From positions 52,890-116,889 of the forward strand of contig CAWDLI010000005.1 of NCBI GenBank assembly GCA_963803245.1: a stretch of 64,000 bases of DNA, given 5' to 3'. The notes under the pieces are model-generated. The model saw nothing but the letters and a program-made list of their open reading frames with translations, was not told the origin of the DNA and did not search any database. Both the position numbers and the translations under genes were made by a program. The stretch's first letter is position 1. The number at the start of each line of letters is the position of its first letter. Below are positions 1 through 7,858 of this stretch, piece after piece. Origin of the DNA: JACVRW01 sp963803245. Lineage in GTDB: Bacteria > Actinomycetota > Thermoleophilia > Solirubrobacterales > Thermoleophilaceae.

Positions 1-424
1 CGTCGGCCTCCGTGACGGCGTACGCGTCGTGGAGCTCGCCGCGGAGGGCGGGGCGCAGGTAGCGGTCGATCTGCTCCGGCGTGCCGCTGGCCAGCACGTT
101 GTAGGCGCCGGGCATGTGCCACGACAGGGCGTTGGTGGAGCGGCCGAGCTGCTCCTCCACCAGGAACCACTCGGTCTTCGTCCAGCCCTGCCCGCCGTAC
201 TCCTCGGCGTGGAGGCCGCCGGTGAGCCGCGCGTCGAGGGACTCGCGCTTGATGCGGTCGTGCAGCTCCTGAGGGATGTCCCCGCCGGCGCGCTCGGCCA
301 GCTCCTCGTTCGGGATCAGCACCTCATCCACGAAGCGCCGCGCGCGGTCGCGCAGCTCCAGCTGCTCGGGCGTGAAGTCGGCGGCGGTGGTGGTGAGGGC
401 CGGGGCGGCCGGGCTGATTGTCAT
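1..424 (-). CDS. Acyl-CoA dehydrogenase, N-terminal part (cut by window edge)
   Basis: The first 141 residues are visible; the rest lies beyond base 1. They match the helical N-terminal domain of acyl-CoA dehydrogenases: a TPEQLELRDRARRFV opening, then GGLHAEEYGGQGWTKTEW and a VEEQLGRS block, ending in AYAVTEAD, which resembles the family's substrate/FAD contact (usually T-E-x-x-x-G-S). The family oxidises acyl-CoA thioesters to enoyl-CoA using FAD. The ATG at 424 overlaps the stop of the upstream 111-residue gene (ATGA), so the two are probably co-translated. Substrate cannot be inferred from this fragment. Confidence 0.85.
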   Translation of the reverse strand, partial: MTISPAAPALTTTAADFTPEQLELRDRARRFVDEVLIPNEELAERAGGDIPQELHDRIKRESLDARLTGGLHAEEYGGQGWTKTEWFLVEEQLGRSTNALSWHMPGAYNVLASGTPEQIDRYLRPALRGELHDAYAVTEAD

Positions 425-756
425 GCGGGTCCTCCCTTTCTTATTCCCGGAAGTCCGAGCTTGAGTTGGTCGTGGTTGTGGATCACGTCGAGCACCAGAG
501 CGCGTGCGCTCTCGAGCTCAGGGTTCACGGGGGCCTCGCGTGCGAGCGTCCCCGCCTCCTGCAGATATGCGGCCCAGGCGCGCCGGCTTCCGCGGGTCAC
601 GAGGCGCTCCGCACGGGTGCGCTCCACCTCCACCGCGGCGGCGCTGGGGACGCCGCCGGTTCGCAATGCGGCGACTGCCTCGGGCAGCTCGCGCTCGGGT
701 TCCGGGGTGATGGAAAGCCATGCGTGGCGGGCGCCGAACTGACCCACGAAGGGCAT
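421..756 (-). CDS. Hypothetical 111-residue protein coupled to acyl-CoA dehydrogenase
   Basis: I do not recognise a family. The protein is soluble, without signal peptide or membrane segment, and ends in a basic tail (LPGIRKGGPA). Its stop overlaps the ATG of the acyl-CoA dehydrogenase, which supports a real gene and coupled expression. The ATG at 756 lies inside a dyad shared with the divergent Rieske gene and has no clear ribosome binding site, so either the message is nearly leaderless or a start slightly downstream is used. A role as partner or regulator of the dehydrogenase is inference only. Confidence 0.6.
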   Translation of the reverse strand: MPFVGQFGARHAWLSITPEPERELPEAVAALRTGGVPSAAAVEVERTRAERLVTRGSRRAWAAYLQEAGTLAREAPVNPELESARALVLDVIHNHDQLKLGLPGIRKGGPA

Positions 757-777
757 GTTATCATGCGACTGATCACA
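756..777. promoter_or_regulatory. Imperfect inverted repeat, candidate TetR operator
   Basis: TGTTATCA, six bases, then TGATCACA: the arms match at 7 of 8 positions. It fills most of the gap between the divergent small gene (start 756) and the Rieske gene (start 795). A TetR-family gene is second in the Rieske operon, so autoregulated control of both directions is a reasonable inference. The spacing suits a dimeric helix-turn-helix repressor. Confidence 0.45.
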
Positions 778-794
778 AAGTCAGGAGCGGGTGA

Positions 795-1904
795 ATGGCG
801 ACGGTAGAGCGGAAAACCACGAGTGCTGCGCTTCCCGCGCGCCTCTACCGCGACCCGGAGGTGCTCGAGGTCGAGCGCCGGCGCATCTTCGAGCGCACCT
901 GGCAGCTGGCCGGGCACGTGTCGCAGCTGCCCGGGCCTGGCACCTACCTAACCGCGAAGGCCGGCAGCCAGCCGGTGCTGGTGCTGCGCGACGGCGAGGG
1001 CGAGCTGCGCGCCTTCCGCAACGTCTGCCGCCACCGCGGCTCGCGCCTCCTCGAGGGCTCGGGCGAGTGCGGCAAGGCGATCCGCTGCCTCTACCACGGC
1101 TGGACCTACCGGCTCGACGGCGAGCTGATCGGCGTGCCCGAGGCGCGCAGCATCCCGGACCTCGACAAGTCCACGCTCGGCCTGTTCCCGGCGCGGGTGG
1201 AGGCCGTCGCCGGCCTCATATTCGTGAACCTCGACCCGCATGCGACGCCGCTTGCGGAGCAGGTGGCGGGGCTCCCGGAGCGCATGGCGCCGTACGAGAT
1301 CGAGAAGCTCGAGCCGCACACCCCCTACGACGGCACCCAGCCGGCCAACTGGAAGATCGCCGTCGACAACTACCTCGAGGGGTACCACGTGCCGATCGCC
1401 CATCCCGGGCTGATGCGACTCCTCGACTACAAGCACTACGACGTCGAGGTGCACGACAACTGGGTCTGGTTCGAGGCGCCGCTGCGCGACAAGCCGTCCG
1501 GCAACAAGATGGAGCGCATCTACCAGCGCCTCGTGTCGCCGATGCCCGGCCTCGGGGAGGCGGACAGGCGCGTCTGGCGCTTCGTGTTCATCTATCCGAA
1601 CACGACGATCGACCTCTATCCCGACCTCGTCTGGACCTGGAAGATCGACGCCGACGACGCGCTCACCACGCGAGACACGGCCTCGCTCTACCGCCATCCG
1701 GACGCCTCGCTGCGCACGCGACTGGCCCAGCGCGTGAACTACCGGGTCAACAAGGTGGTCGGCGACGAGGACTTCGCCCTCGTGCAGAACGTGCAGGCGG
1801 GAATCGAGACGCGCGGCTGGGAGCCCGGCCCGCTGTCCGGGCGCGAGGCCGCTGTGGCCTGGTTCGCCGACCGCATCCGAGCCGACCTCGGCGAGGACGC
1901 TTGA
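795..1904 (+). CDS. Rieske non-heme iron oxygenase, large (alpha) subunit
   Basis: 369 residues. The Rieske cluster ligands are C78, H80, C98 and H101 (CRHRG ... CLYHGW). The mononuclear iron site is in DNYLEGYHVPIAH with H198 and H203, and the acid of the 2-His-1-carboxylate triad is in GDEDFALVQNVQ near residue 326. This is the architecture of ring-hydroxylating and N-demethylating oxygenases (choline/carnitine monooxygenase and stachydrine demethylase groups). The start has AGGAG at 783-787. The TTG start of the TetR gene overlaps its stop. No dedicated reductase or ferredoxin is in view, so electrons must come from elsewhere. With a downstream DAO-type amine oxidase, a methylated amine or betaine substrate is plausible but unproven. 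Confidence 0.9.
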   Translation: MATVERKTTSAALPARLYRDPEVLEVERRRIFERTWQLAGHVSQLPGPGTYLTAKAGSQPVLVLRDGEGELRAFRNVCRHRGSRLLEGSGECGKAIRCLYHGWTYRLDGELIGVPEARSIPDLDKSTLGLFPARVEAVAGLIFVNLDPHATPLAEQVAGLPERMAPYEIEKLEPHTPYDGTQPANWKIAVDNYLEGYHVPIAHPGLMRLLDYKHYDVEVHDNWVWFEAPLRDKPSGNKMERIYQRLVSPMPGLGEADRRVWRFVFIYPNTTIDLYPDLVWTWKIDADDALTTRDTASLYRHPDASLRTRLAQRVNYRVNKVVGDEDFALVQNVQAGIETRGWEPGPLSGREAAVAWFADRIRADLGEDA

Positions 1905-2527
1905 GCGCCACCGTCGAGCCGACCCTCGGCGCGCGCGAGCGGATCCTCGCGGCGGCCGTCGAGCGCATCGCGAGCGACGGCATCGACGACGTGCGCATAG
2001 CGCGCATCGCGATGGACGCCGGGGTCTCGACCTCGCTCGTCCATTACCACTTCGAGACGCGTGACGCCCTCCTCGAGCAGGCGCTCGAGTACTCGTTCGA
2101 GCTGGCCGGGGACGTGCGCATCGGGGACGGGGAGGACGACCCGCCCGACCACACGCGCCGGCTGGCCGCGATGGTCGACCAGTGCCTGCCCTACCCGGGC
2201 GCGCTCGAGCGCGACTGGATCCTGTGGGTGGAGCTGTGGCTGCGCGCGGTGCGCCGCCCGCAGCTGCGGCCGACCGCCGAGCGGCTCTACGCGCGCATGC
2301 ACGTCTGGTTCTCCGACGCGATCGCCGCGGGGATCGAGGCGGGGGAGTTCCGGGCCGAGGCGGACCCGGGCCGCACCGCCGACCGCGTGCTCGCGATGTG
2401 CGACGGCTTCGGCGTCCGCGCGCTTCTCACCGAGCTGTCGCTCGACCGGGCGCGCGCAGACGTCTGGGCCTTCCTGGCGCACGAGCTGGGGCTTGACCCC
2501 CGCATGCCAGGCCAGGTCCCGCGTTGA
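1901..2527 (+). CDS. TetR/AcrR-family regulator, BetI-like
   Basis: 208 residues from a TTG at 1901 that overlaps the Rieske stop (TTGA). Residues about 10-55 form the helix-turn-helix domain (ARERILAAAVERIASDGI ... GVSTSLVHYHFETRDALL). The C-terminal ligand domain has the long helical pattern of the BetI-type group (ELWLRAVRRPQLRPTAERLY). Its own stop overlaps the TTG of the next gene, so it sits inside a tightly coupled operon. The likely target is the dyad at 756-777. The effector is unknown; a substrate of the oxygenase is the simplest guess. Confidence 0.85.
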   Translation: MSATVEPTLGARERILAAAVERIASDGIDDVRIARIAMDAGVSTSLVHYHFETRDALLEQALEYSFELAGDVRIGDGEDDPPDHTRRLAAMVDQCLPYPGALERDWILWVELWLRAVRRPQLRPTAERLYARMHVWFSDAIAAGIEAGEFRAEADPGRTADRVLAMCDGFGVRALLTELSLDRARADVWAFLAHELGLDPRMPGQVPR

Positions 2528-3705
2528 GCCCCGACGTCGTCGTGGTGGGCGCCGGCACGGTCGGCGGCTGGGCGGGCTGGTTCGCCAGCCGGATCGGCGC
2601 CCGCGTGACCGTGCTCGAGCGCCACACGGCCGGGCAGGGCGCGTCGAGCAGGGCCGCGGGGATCGTGCGCGCCCAGGGCGGCACGCCCACGGCGGTCGCG
2701 CTCGGGCGCTGGACGATCGACTTCTACGAGCGCCAGCGCTCGATGATCGGCACCGACTCGGGGTTCCGCCGGCTCGGGTACCTGCTGCTGGCGCGCACGG
2801 ACGCCGAGGCTTCCGAGGCGAAAGCGCGGGTGGCGATGCAGCAGGCCGAGGGCCTGGAGGTCCGCTGGGTGGAGCCCGAGGAGGCGGTGGCGCTCAACCC
2901 GACGCTCGCGCCCCACGGGTTCGTGGGCGCCACCTACTGCGCGATCGAGGGCTGCATCGACCCGCCGCGCAACGTGCGCGCCTACGTGCTCGCGCTCCAG
3001 CAGGCGGGGGTGGAGCTGCGCGAGCGCTGCGAGTGCGAGGAGCTGCTTGTGGAGGACGGGCGCGTGGTGGGCGTGCGAGCGGCCGGCGAGACGATCGCCT
3101 GCTCGCGCGTGATCCTCACGGGCGGGCCCTCGCTGCGCGAGACCGCCCGGCGGCTCGGCTTCGACGTCTTCGCGGGCGGTGCGCGTCACCAGGTCGCGGT
3201 CACCTCGCCCCACGAGGCCTTCGCGGGCGAGCCGCTGCCGATGGTCTTCGACGTGGGCGCCGGCATCTACTGGCGCCAGGAGGAGGACGGGCTCCTGTTC
3301 GGCTGGAGCGACCCGGACGAGCGCCCCGGCGAGGCCCGCGAGGTGAGCTTCGAGTACCTGGAGCGGGTCCGCGCCCGGCTTGCCGAGGATGTGCCTGTCA
3401 CGGCGGGTCTCGGCCTGCGCAAGGTCTGGGCGGCGACGATCGACTACACGCCGGACCACCTGCCGATCCTCGCCTCGCCGGTCGAGGGTCTAGTGATCGC
3501 GAGCGCGGCGGGCCACGGGATGATGTGGGGCCCGGCCGTCGCGCGCGCCGCGGCGCAGCTCGCGCTCACCGGCGCCACCGACGTGGCGGACGTGTCGGAG
3601 CTCGGCCTCGACCGCTTCGACTCCGAGGGCCGCTCGCGGCTGTCCACCGACCCGATAGCACTGCCGTTCCCAGCCGAGGCGGAGGACGCTCCCGCTCAGA
3701 GTTAG
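2524..3705 (+). CDS. FAD-dependent oxidoreductase, DAO family
   Basis: 393 residues from a TTG at 2524 overlapping the TetR stop. The N-terminus carries the dinucleotide motif VVVVGAGTVGGWAGW and the conserved VLERHTAGQGASSRAAG segment of sarcosine oxidase beta / N-methyl amino acid oxidases. The C-terminus has the matching cap, GLRKVWAATIDYTPDHLPIL and SAAGHGMMWGPAVAR. The family oxidises secondary or tertiary amines, releasing formaldehyde or an imine and reducing O2 or an electron carrier. Fused neither to a ferredoxin nor to a C1-transfer domain. Position after a Rieske oxygenase suggests the second step of a demethylation route. Confidence 0.85.
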   Translation: MSPDVVVVGAGTVGGWAGWFASRIGARVTVLERHTAGQGASSRAAGIVRAQGGTPTAVALGRWTIDFYERQRSMIGTDSGFRRLGYLLLARTDAEASEAKARVAMQQAEGLEVRWVEPEEAVALNPTLAPHGFVGATYCAIEGCIDPPRNVRAYVLALQQAGVELRERCECEELLVEDGRVVGVRAAGETIACSRVILTGGPSLRETARRLGFDVFAGGARHQVAVTSPHEAFAGEPLPMVFDVGAGIYWRQEEDGLLFGWSDPDERPGEAREVSFEYLERVRARLAEDVPVTAGLGLRKVWAATIDYTPDHLPILASPVEGLVIASAAGHGMMWGPAVARAAAQLALTGATDVADVSELGLDRFDSEGRSRLSTDPIALPFPAEAEDAPAQS

Positions 3706-3714
3706 GATCTGCCG

Positions 3715-4734
3715 ATGTCCGAACAGACGCAGGTCACCCCCGAGGGAATCATGCAACTGGGCCTGGGGTTCTGGGGCTCGAAGACGCTGCTCAGCGCCGC
3801 CGAGCTCGGCGTCTTCACGGAGCTGGCGGAAGCCGGCGCCCTCGACGCGGAGGCGCTGCGCGAGCGTCTCGGGCTCCATCCCCGGAGCGCGACCGACTTC
3901 TTCGACGCGCTCGTGGCCCTCGGCATGCTCGAGCGGGACGAAGGGCGCTACTCCAACACTCCCGAGACCGAGCTGTTCCTCGACCGTGCCAAGCCCTCGT
4001 ACGTCGGCGGCATCCTCGAGATGGCCAATGCGCGCCTGTATCCCTTCTGGGGATCGCTGACGGAGGGCCTGCGGACCGGATCGCCTCAGAACGAGGTGAA
4101 GGCGGGCGGGGACTTCTTCGCTGAGCTCTATGCCGACCCCCCGCGGCTCGCGCAGTTCGCGCGGGCGATGAGCGCGATCAGCATGGGCGCGGGCCAGGCG
4201 ATCGCGTCCAAGTTCCCCTGGGGAGAGCGCTCCACGGTGATCGACATCGGTTGTGCGGAGGGGGCCGTGCCGGTGCAGGTCGCTCTCGCGCACGAGCACA
4301 TCACGGGCGGGGGCTTCGACCTGCCGCCGCTCGAGCCGATCTTCGGCGACTTCGTCGCGGCCTTCGGGCTCTCCGAGCGGCTCTCGTTCACCGGCGGGGA
4401 CTTCTTCAGCGATCCGCTGCCGTCGGCCGACGTGCTCGTGATGGGTCACATCCTCCACGACTGGGACATGGACGAGAAGCAGTTGCTGCTGCGCAAGGCC
4501 CACGAGGCGCTGCCGGACGGCGGTGCGCTGATCGTCTACGACGGGGTCATCGACGACGACCGGCGCCAGAACGCGTTCGGCCTGCTCATGAGCCTGAACA
4601 TGCTCATCGAGACGCCGGGCGGGTTCGACTACACCGGGGCCGACTGCCAGGAGTGGATGACGGCGGCGGGCTTCCGCGAGACCTACGTCGAGCCCCTGGT
4701 CGGGCCCGACTCGATGGTCGTCGGAATCAAGTAG
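3715..4734 (+). CDS. SAM-dependent O-methyltransferase
   Basis: 339 residues, the normal length for plant-type/actinobacterial O-methyltransferases. The N-terminal third is the winged-helix dimerisation domain (LLSAAELGVFTELAE). The SAM site is VIDIGCAEGAVPVQVA, and MGHILHDWDMDEKQ carries the conserved catalytic His region. It begins 9 bases after the FAD oxidase gene and probably shares its transcript. The acceptor is unknown. Its presence with oxidative demethylation-type enzymes could mean modification of a small phenolic or cyclic product. Confidence 0.85.
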   Translation: MSEQTQVTPEGIMQLGLGFWGSKTLLSAAELGVFTELAEAGALDAEALRERLGLHPRSATDFFDALVALGMLERDEGRYSNTPETELFLDRAKPSYVGGILEMANARLYPFWGSLTEGLRTGSPQNEVKAGGDFFAELYADPPRLAQFARAMSAISMGAGQAIASKFPWGERSTVIDIGCAEGAVPVQVALAHEHITGGGFDLPPLEPIFGDFVAAFGLSERLSFTGGDFFSDPLPSADVLVMGHILHDWDMDEKQLLLRKAHEALPDGGALIVYDGVIDDDRRQNAFGLLMSLNMLIETPGGFDYTGADCQEWMTAAGFRETYVEPLVGPDSMVVGIK

Positions 4735-4749
4735 CCCCGCGCCCGCCCC

Positions 4750-5211
4750 TCACCGCTTGAGGCGGAAAACGAACTTGTCCTCGACCGGGCTCAGGTGGTG
4801 GACGTCGATGTCGCCGCTCACGCCACGGTAGGCGCCGGAGCCGCCGGTCACGATCAGCGGGTGGCGCTTGACGCTCTCGGGCGGGTCGATGCCCTGGATC
4901 GTGAGCTGCCCGCGGGGCAGGAGGAACCCGCCGGAGCAGACGTGATGGCCCTCGGGGAGGCTCTGGGTGCAGGTCGCGTGGTCGCTTCCCACCACGCGAC
5001 CGCGGGCGTCCCTGAGCGTCTGGGTGAAGATGACCACGTCCCCGACGGAGTCGCCATCGGGCGCGTTGTCCACGAAGCTGACGGTCTTGATCTTGCCGCT
5101 CAGCGTGAAGTTGAGCCGCGGCTTCGACGGAGCCTTGCCGGGCACCTGGGCAGCGGCCAGCGCCGCCAGGGCGAGGGCCGCGACGGCGGCCACGATCAGC
5201 TTCGCTCTCAT
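4750..5211 (-). CDS. Secreted allene-oxide-cyclase/dirigent-like barrel protein
   Basis: 153 residues. A Sec signal peptide spans about residues 1-21 (MRAKLIVAAVAALALAALAAA). The mature part is beta-rich with the pattern DGDSVGDVV, two cysteines (CTQSLPEGHHVC) and GGSGAYRGVSGDIDV, which suits the AOC-like/dirigent barrel group common in actinobacterial secretomes. It resembles the protein at 47419-47883 (GDSPGDLV, paired Cys, GGTGIYAKARGDLTL). The function of the bacterial members is not established; a binding or surface role is inference. It lies 43 bases downstream of the aminotransferase on the same strand. Confidence 0.7.
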   Translation of the reverse strand: MRAKLIVAAVAALALAALAAAQVPGKAPSKPRLNFTLSGKIKTVSFVDNAPDGDSVGDVVIFTQTLRDARGRVVGSDHATCTQSLPEGHHVCSGGFLLPRGQLTIQGIDPPESVKRHPLIVTGGSGAYRGVSGDIDVHHLSPVEDKFVFRLKR

Positions 5212-5254
5212 GACACTCCTTCGTTAGGGGGCGGCGGCCGGCCGCTTTGACCAG

Positions 5255-6631
5255 CTAAGCGACGACCTTCATCCGGTCGCCGGCCTCCTCGAGCACCGCG
5301 CCGAGCGTGCCGGCGATCTCGTCGATCTCCTTCTGGCCGGCCACCAGCGGCGGGGAGATCTGCACCACGGGCTCGCCGCGATCGTCGGCGCGGCAGATGA
5401 GGCCGCGCTCGAACAGCTGGGGTGACACGAAGCCGCGCAGCAGCTCGTTGGATTCCTCGTCGGAGAAGCCCGCGCGCGTCTCGCGGTCCTTGACCAGCTC
5501 GATCGCGTAGAAGAAGCCGCAGCCGCGCACGTCGCCCACGATCGGGAGCTCCAGCAGCTGCTCGAGCGAGGCGCGGAAGCTCGGCTCGAGCTCGCGCACG
5601 TGCTCGACGATCCGGTCGCGCCGCATGATCTCGATGTTCTTGAGCGCCACCGCCGCCTGCACGGGATGGCCGCCGAAGGTCATGCCGTGCGTGTACATGG
5701 ATCCCGGCTTCGTGAACGGCTCCATCACGCGCTCGGTCGCGATCACCGCCCCGATGGCGGCGTACGCCGACGACAGCCCCTTGGCGGACGTGATCAGGTC
5801 GGGCCGGATGTCGAATCGCTCAGAGGCGAACCAGTGGCCGGTGCGGCCGAAGCCGGTGATCACCTCGTCGGCGCACAGCAGGATGCCGTGCTCGTCGCAC
5901 AGCGCTCGCACGCCCTGGAAGTACCCGGTCGGCGGCATGAACGCGCCGCCGGAGTTCTGCACCGGCTCCATGATCACCATCGCCACCGTGTCGGGTCCTG
6001 CCTGCACGATCGTGGCCTCGAGGTCGTCGAGCAGGAAGGCGGTGAACTCCTCCTCGGTCTCCTCCGGCGGACGGTGGTAGCGATCCGTGTTCGACACGTG
6101 GAGAACGTCCGGGACGAGCGGCTCGAACGGGGTGCGCAGCTCGGTGCACCCGGTGAGCGAGAGCGCGCCCATGGTGGTGCCGTGGTAGGCCACCCGGCGG
6201 GCGATCGCCTTCCAGCGCCGCTCACCGCGCGCGCGGTGGTACTCGCGGGCGAGCTTCCAGGCGGCCTCCGTGGCCTCCGAGCCACCGGACACGAAGAACG
6301 CGCGGTTGAGGTCGCCGGGCGCGAGGTCGGCCAGCTCGGCCGCAAGCTCGATCGAGCGCGGGTGGGCGAAGGTCCAGTTGATCGCGAACGGCAGCTCGCG
6401 CATCTGCGCTGCGGCGGCCTCGCCCATCTCGGCGCCGTAGCCGTAGCCGATGTTCACGCAAAAGAGCCCGGCCAGCGCGTCGAGGTAGCGCTTGCCGTTC
6501 AGGTCCTCGAGGTAGCAGCCGTCGCCGGAGACGATCACTTGGAGTTCGGCCGGGTCGGCGTACCCGCCCATCTCCGTGAAATGGAGCCAGAGATGGTCGA
6601 GAGCCGTGCGCTGGAGGCCGTCGGACGCCAT
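5255..6631 (-). CDS. Class III PLP-dependent aminotransferase
   Basis: 458 residues, typical for omega-amino acid:pyruvate or putrescine-type transaminases. Visible markers are FFVSGGSEATEAAWKLARE (cofactor phosphate), AYHGTTMGALSLTG, the acid D255 in CADEVITGFGRTG and the Schiff-base lysine K284 in LITSAKGLSSAY. The family moves a terminal amino group to pyruvate or an aldehyde/keto acid in the cytosol. The donor is not readable from sequence. It is divergent from the matrixin gene, 71 bases away. Confidence 0.88.
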   Translation of the reverse strand: MASDGLQRTALDHLWLHFTEMGGYADPAELQVIVSGDGCYLEDLNGKRYLDALAGLFCVNIGYGYGAEMGEAAAAQMRELPFAINWTFAHPRSIELAAELADLAPGDLNRAFFVSGGSEATEAAWKLAREYHRARGERRWKAIARRVAYHGTTMGALSLTGCTELRTPFEPLVPDVLHVSNTDRYHRPPEETEEEFTAFLLDDLEATIVQAGPDTVAMVIMEPVQNSGGAFMPPTGYFQGVRALCDEHGILLCADEVITGFGRTGHWFASERFDIRPDLITSAKGLSSAYAAIGAVIATERVMEPFTKPGSMYTHGMTFGGHPVQAAVALKNIEIMRRDRIVEHVRELEPSFRASLEQLLELPIVGDVRGCGFFYAIELVKDRETRAGFSDEESNELLRGFVSPQLFERGLICRADDRGEPVVQISPPLVAGQKEIDEIAGTLGAVLEEAGDRMKVVA

Positions 6632-6702
6632 GCCGGCGATCGTATCGTTCCTCCGAGTTAGTCCATTCGTCCAGCCAGGTGGAGCGCGACGCCTGGCCGA
6701 CT

Positions 6703-7858
6703 ATGTTGAGGGTGGTGCCGCACCGTTCGACGATCGCGCTCGCCGCTGCGCTGGCCGTCATCCTCGCGCCGATGGCGCATGCCTCGACTCCTACGGGGAG
6801 CCCCTTCGACGCCGCCGCGCCGCTCGCGCTCGGTGGCGGGGCCGATGCGAACGCCGCCTTTCGCCGCGCCGGCTGGCGGTGGCCCATGCGGCGGATCACC
6901 TACCACGTGGCGGCCCGCGCGAACGCGCGCGCCATCCGCACCGCCGTGAGGACCTGGAACCGGAGCGGCGTGCGGCTGCGCTTCGTGAGGGCGCCGCGAC
7001 GGCGCGCGAGCGTGTCGATCCGCTACTGGCCGCAGGCGGGATGCGTGGGGGGAGGGGTGACCGGCACGAGCTACAACTCGGTCACGGGGCGCGCGGTCCG
7101 CGCCGAGGTGCGCATCTCGCGGCCCGACCCGCGCAACATCGCGTGCAGCCGCTGGGCGATCACGATGGTGGTGGCCCACGAGCTCGGCCACGTGCTCGGC
7201 CTCGGCCACGAGCCACGCCGCTGCGCGCTGATGAACACCCGGCTCGTGACGCTCTCCCCGGAGCGCTGCACGCCGCCGCTCGAGCCCTGGCGTTGGCGCT
7301 GCCGCATCCTCGAGCCCGACGACGTGCGCGGCGCCGTGCGGCTCTATGGGGGCCGCGTGAGGTCGCGTGGCCGCCCGATCTGCGACCTGTTCCCCGCGCC
7401 CGCCACCCCGGCCTCGCTGGCAGCGGTGCCCGACAGCCTCGGCGGGATCGCCACGACCTTCGTGCGCCCGCCCGCGCGAGACCCCGCCGCCACACGTGAT
7501 CGCGGGGCCGGAGAGCTACCTGGTGGCCTATCGCCCGAACACCTGCCCGGCGTCCCCTGACGATCCCGGGTCGATCACGACCGCCGGTCTCTGGACGGTC
7601 CCGGCGAGCGGCGTCCAGCAGGTGCTGCTCAGCGCGCCGGCCTCCGGGCGCTACTGCATAGCCGTCTGGGCGCGCGACGGCGTGGGCCGTTTCAGCGCCA
7701 AGCCGGCGACGACCTTCGCGGACGTCGTCCTCACCGTAGAACGCACACGCGCCCGCCGGGGAAGGGCGGGCGCGTGGCGGGGGGAGGAGCTTGGTAGGGG
7801 TTCTAGGCCCCTGAGGGCTCCGGCTCGGGCTCGCGCCCGACCTTTGGCAGCCAGCTGA
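6703..7858 (+). CDS. Secreted matrixin-type zinc metalloprotease (frameshifted)
   Basis: The ATG at 6703 gives a signal peptide (residues 1-27, ending MAHAS). The metzincin site is complete: H159-E160-L-G-H163-V-L-G-L-G-H169 with the Met-turn CALMN (M177). After the protease domain the frame breaks near 7490: the first frame ends at 7560, but clear protein-like sequence (VIAGPESYLVAYRPNTC, SGRYCIAVWARDGVGRFS, TFADVVLTVE) continues in the frame one base later. The joined product would be a protease plus a beta-rich C-terminal domain. One extra base, real or an assembly error, explains it. The shifted frame runs through a terminator hairpin into the MMPL 3' end, so the true stop may be near 7740. 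Confidence 0.75.
7747..7775. terminator. Perfect 11-bp hairpin between convergent genes
   Basis: Arms 7747-7757 (ACGCGCCCGCC) and 7765-7775 are exact reverse complements around a 7-base loop. It sits between the 3' ends of the matrixin gene and the MMPL gene and probably stops transcription from both sides. There is no clear T-run, which is common in very GC-rich genomes. Confidence 0.6.

Noticed and set aside
791..2527. Fusion of a Rieske region and TetR in one frame
   Set aside because: The first 370 codons are out of frame with the oxygenase; only the part from TTG 1901 encodes TetR.
2061..4124. 687-residue frame across TetR, FAD oxidase and methyltransferase genes
   Set aside because: It is a shifted reading of three well-supported genes, with shuffled Arg/Ala/Pro composition.
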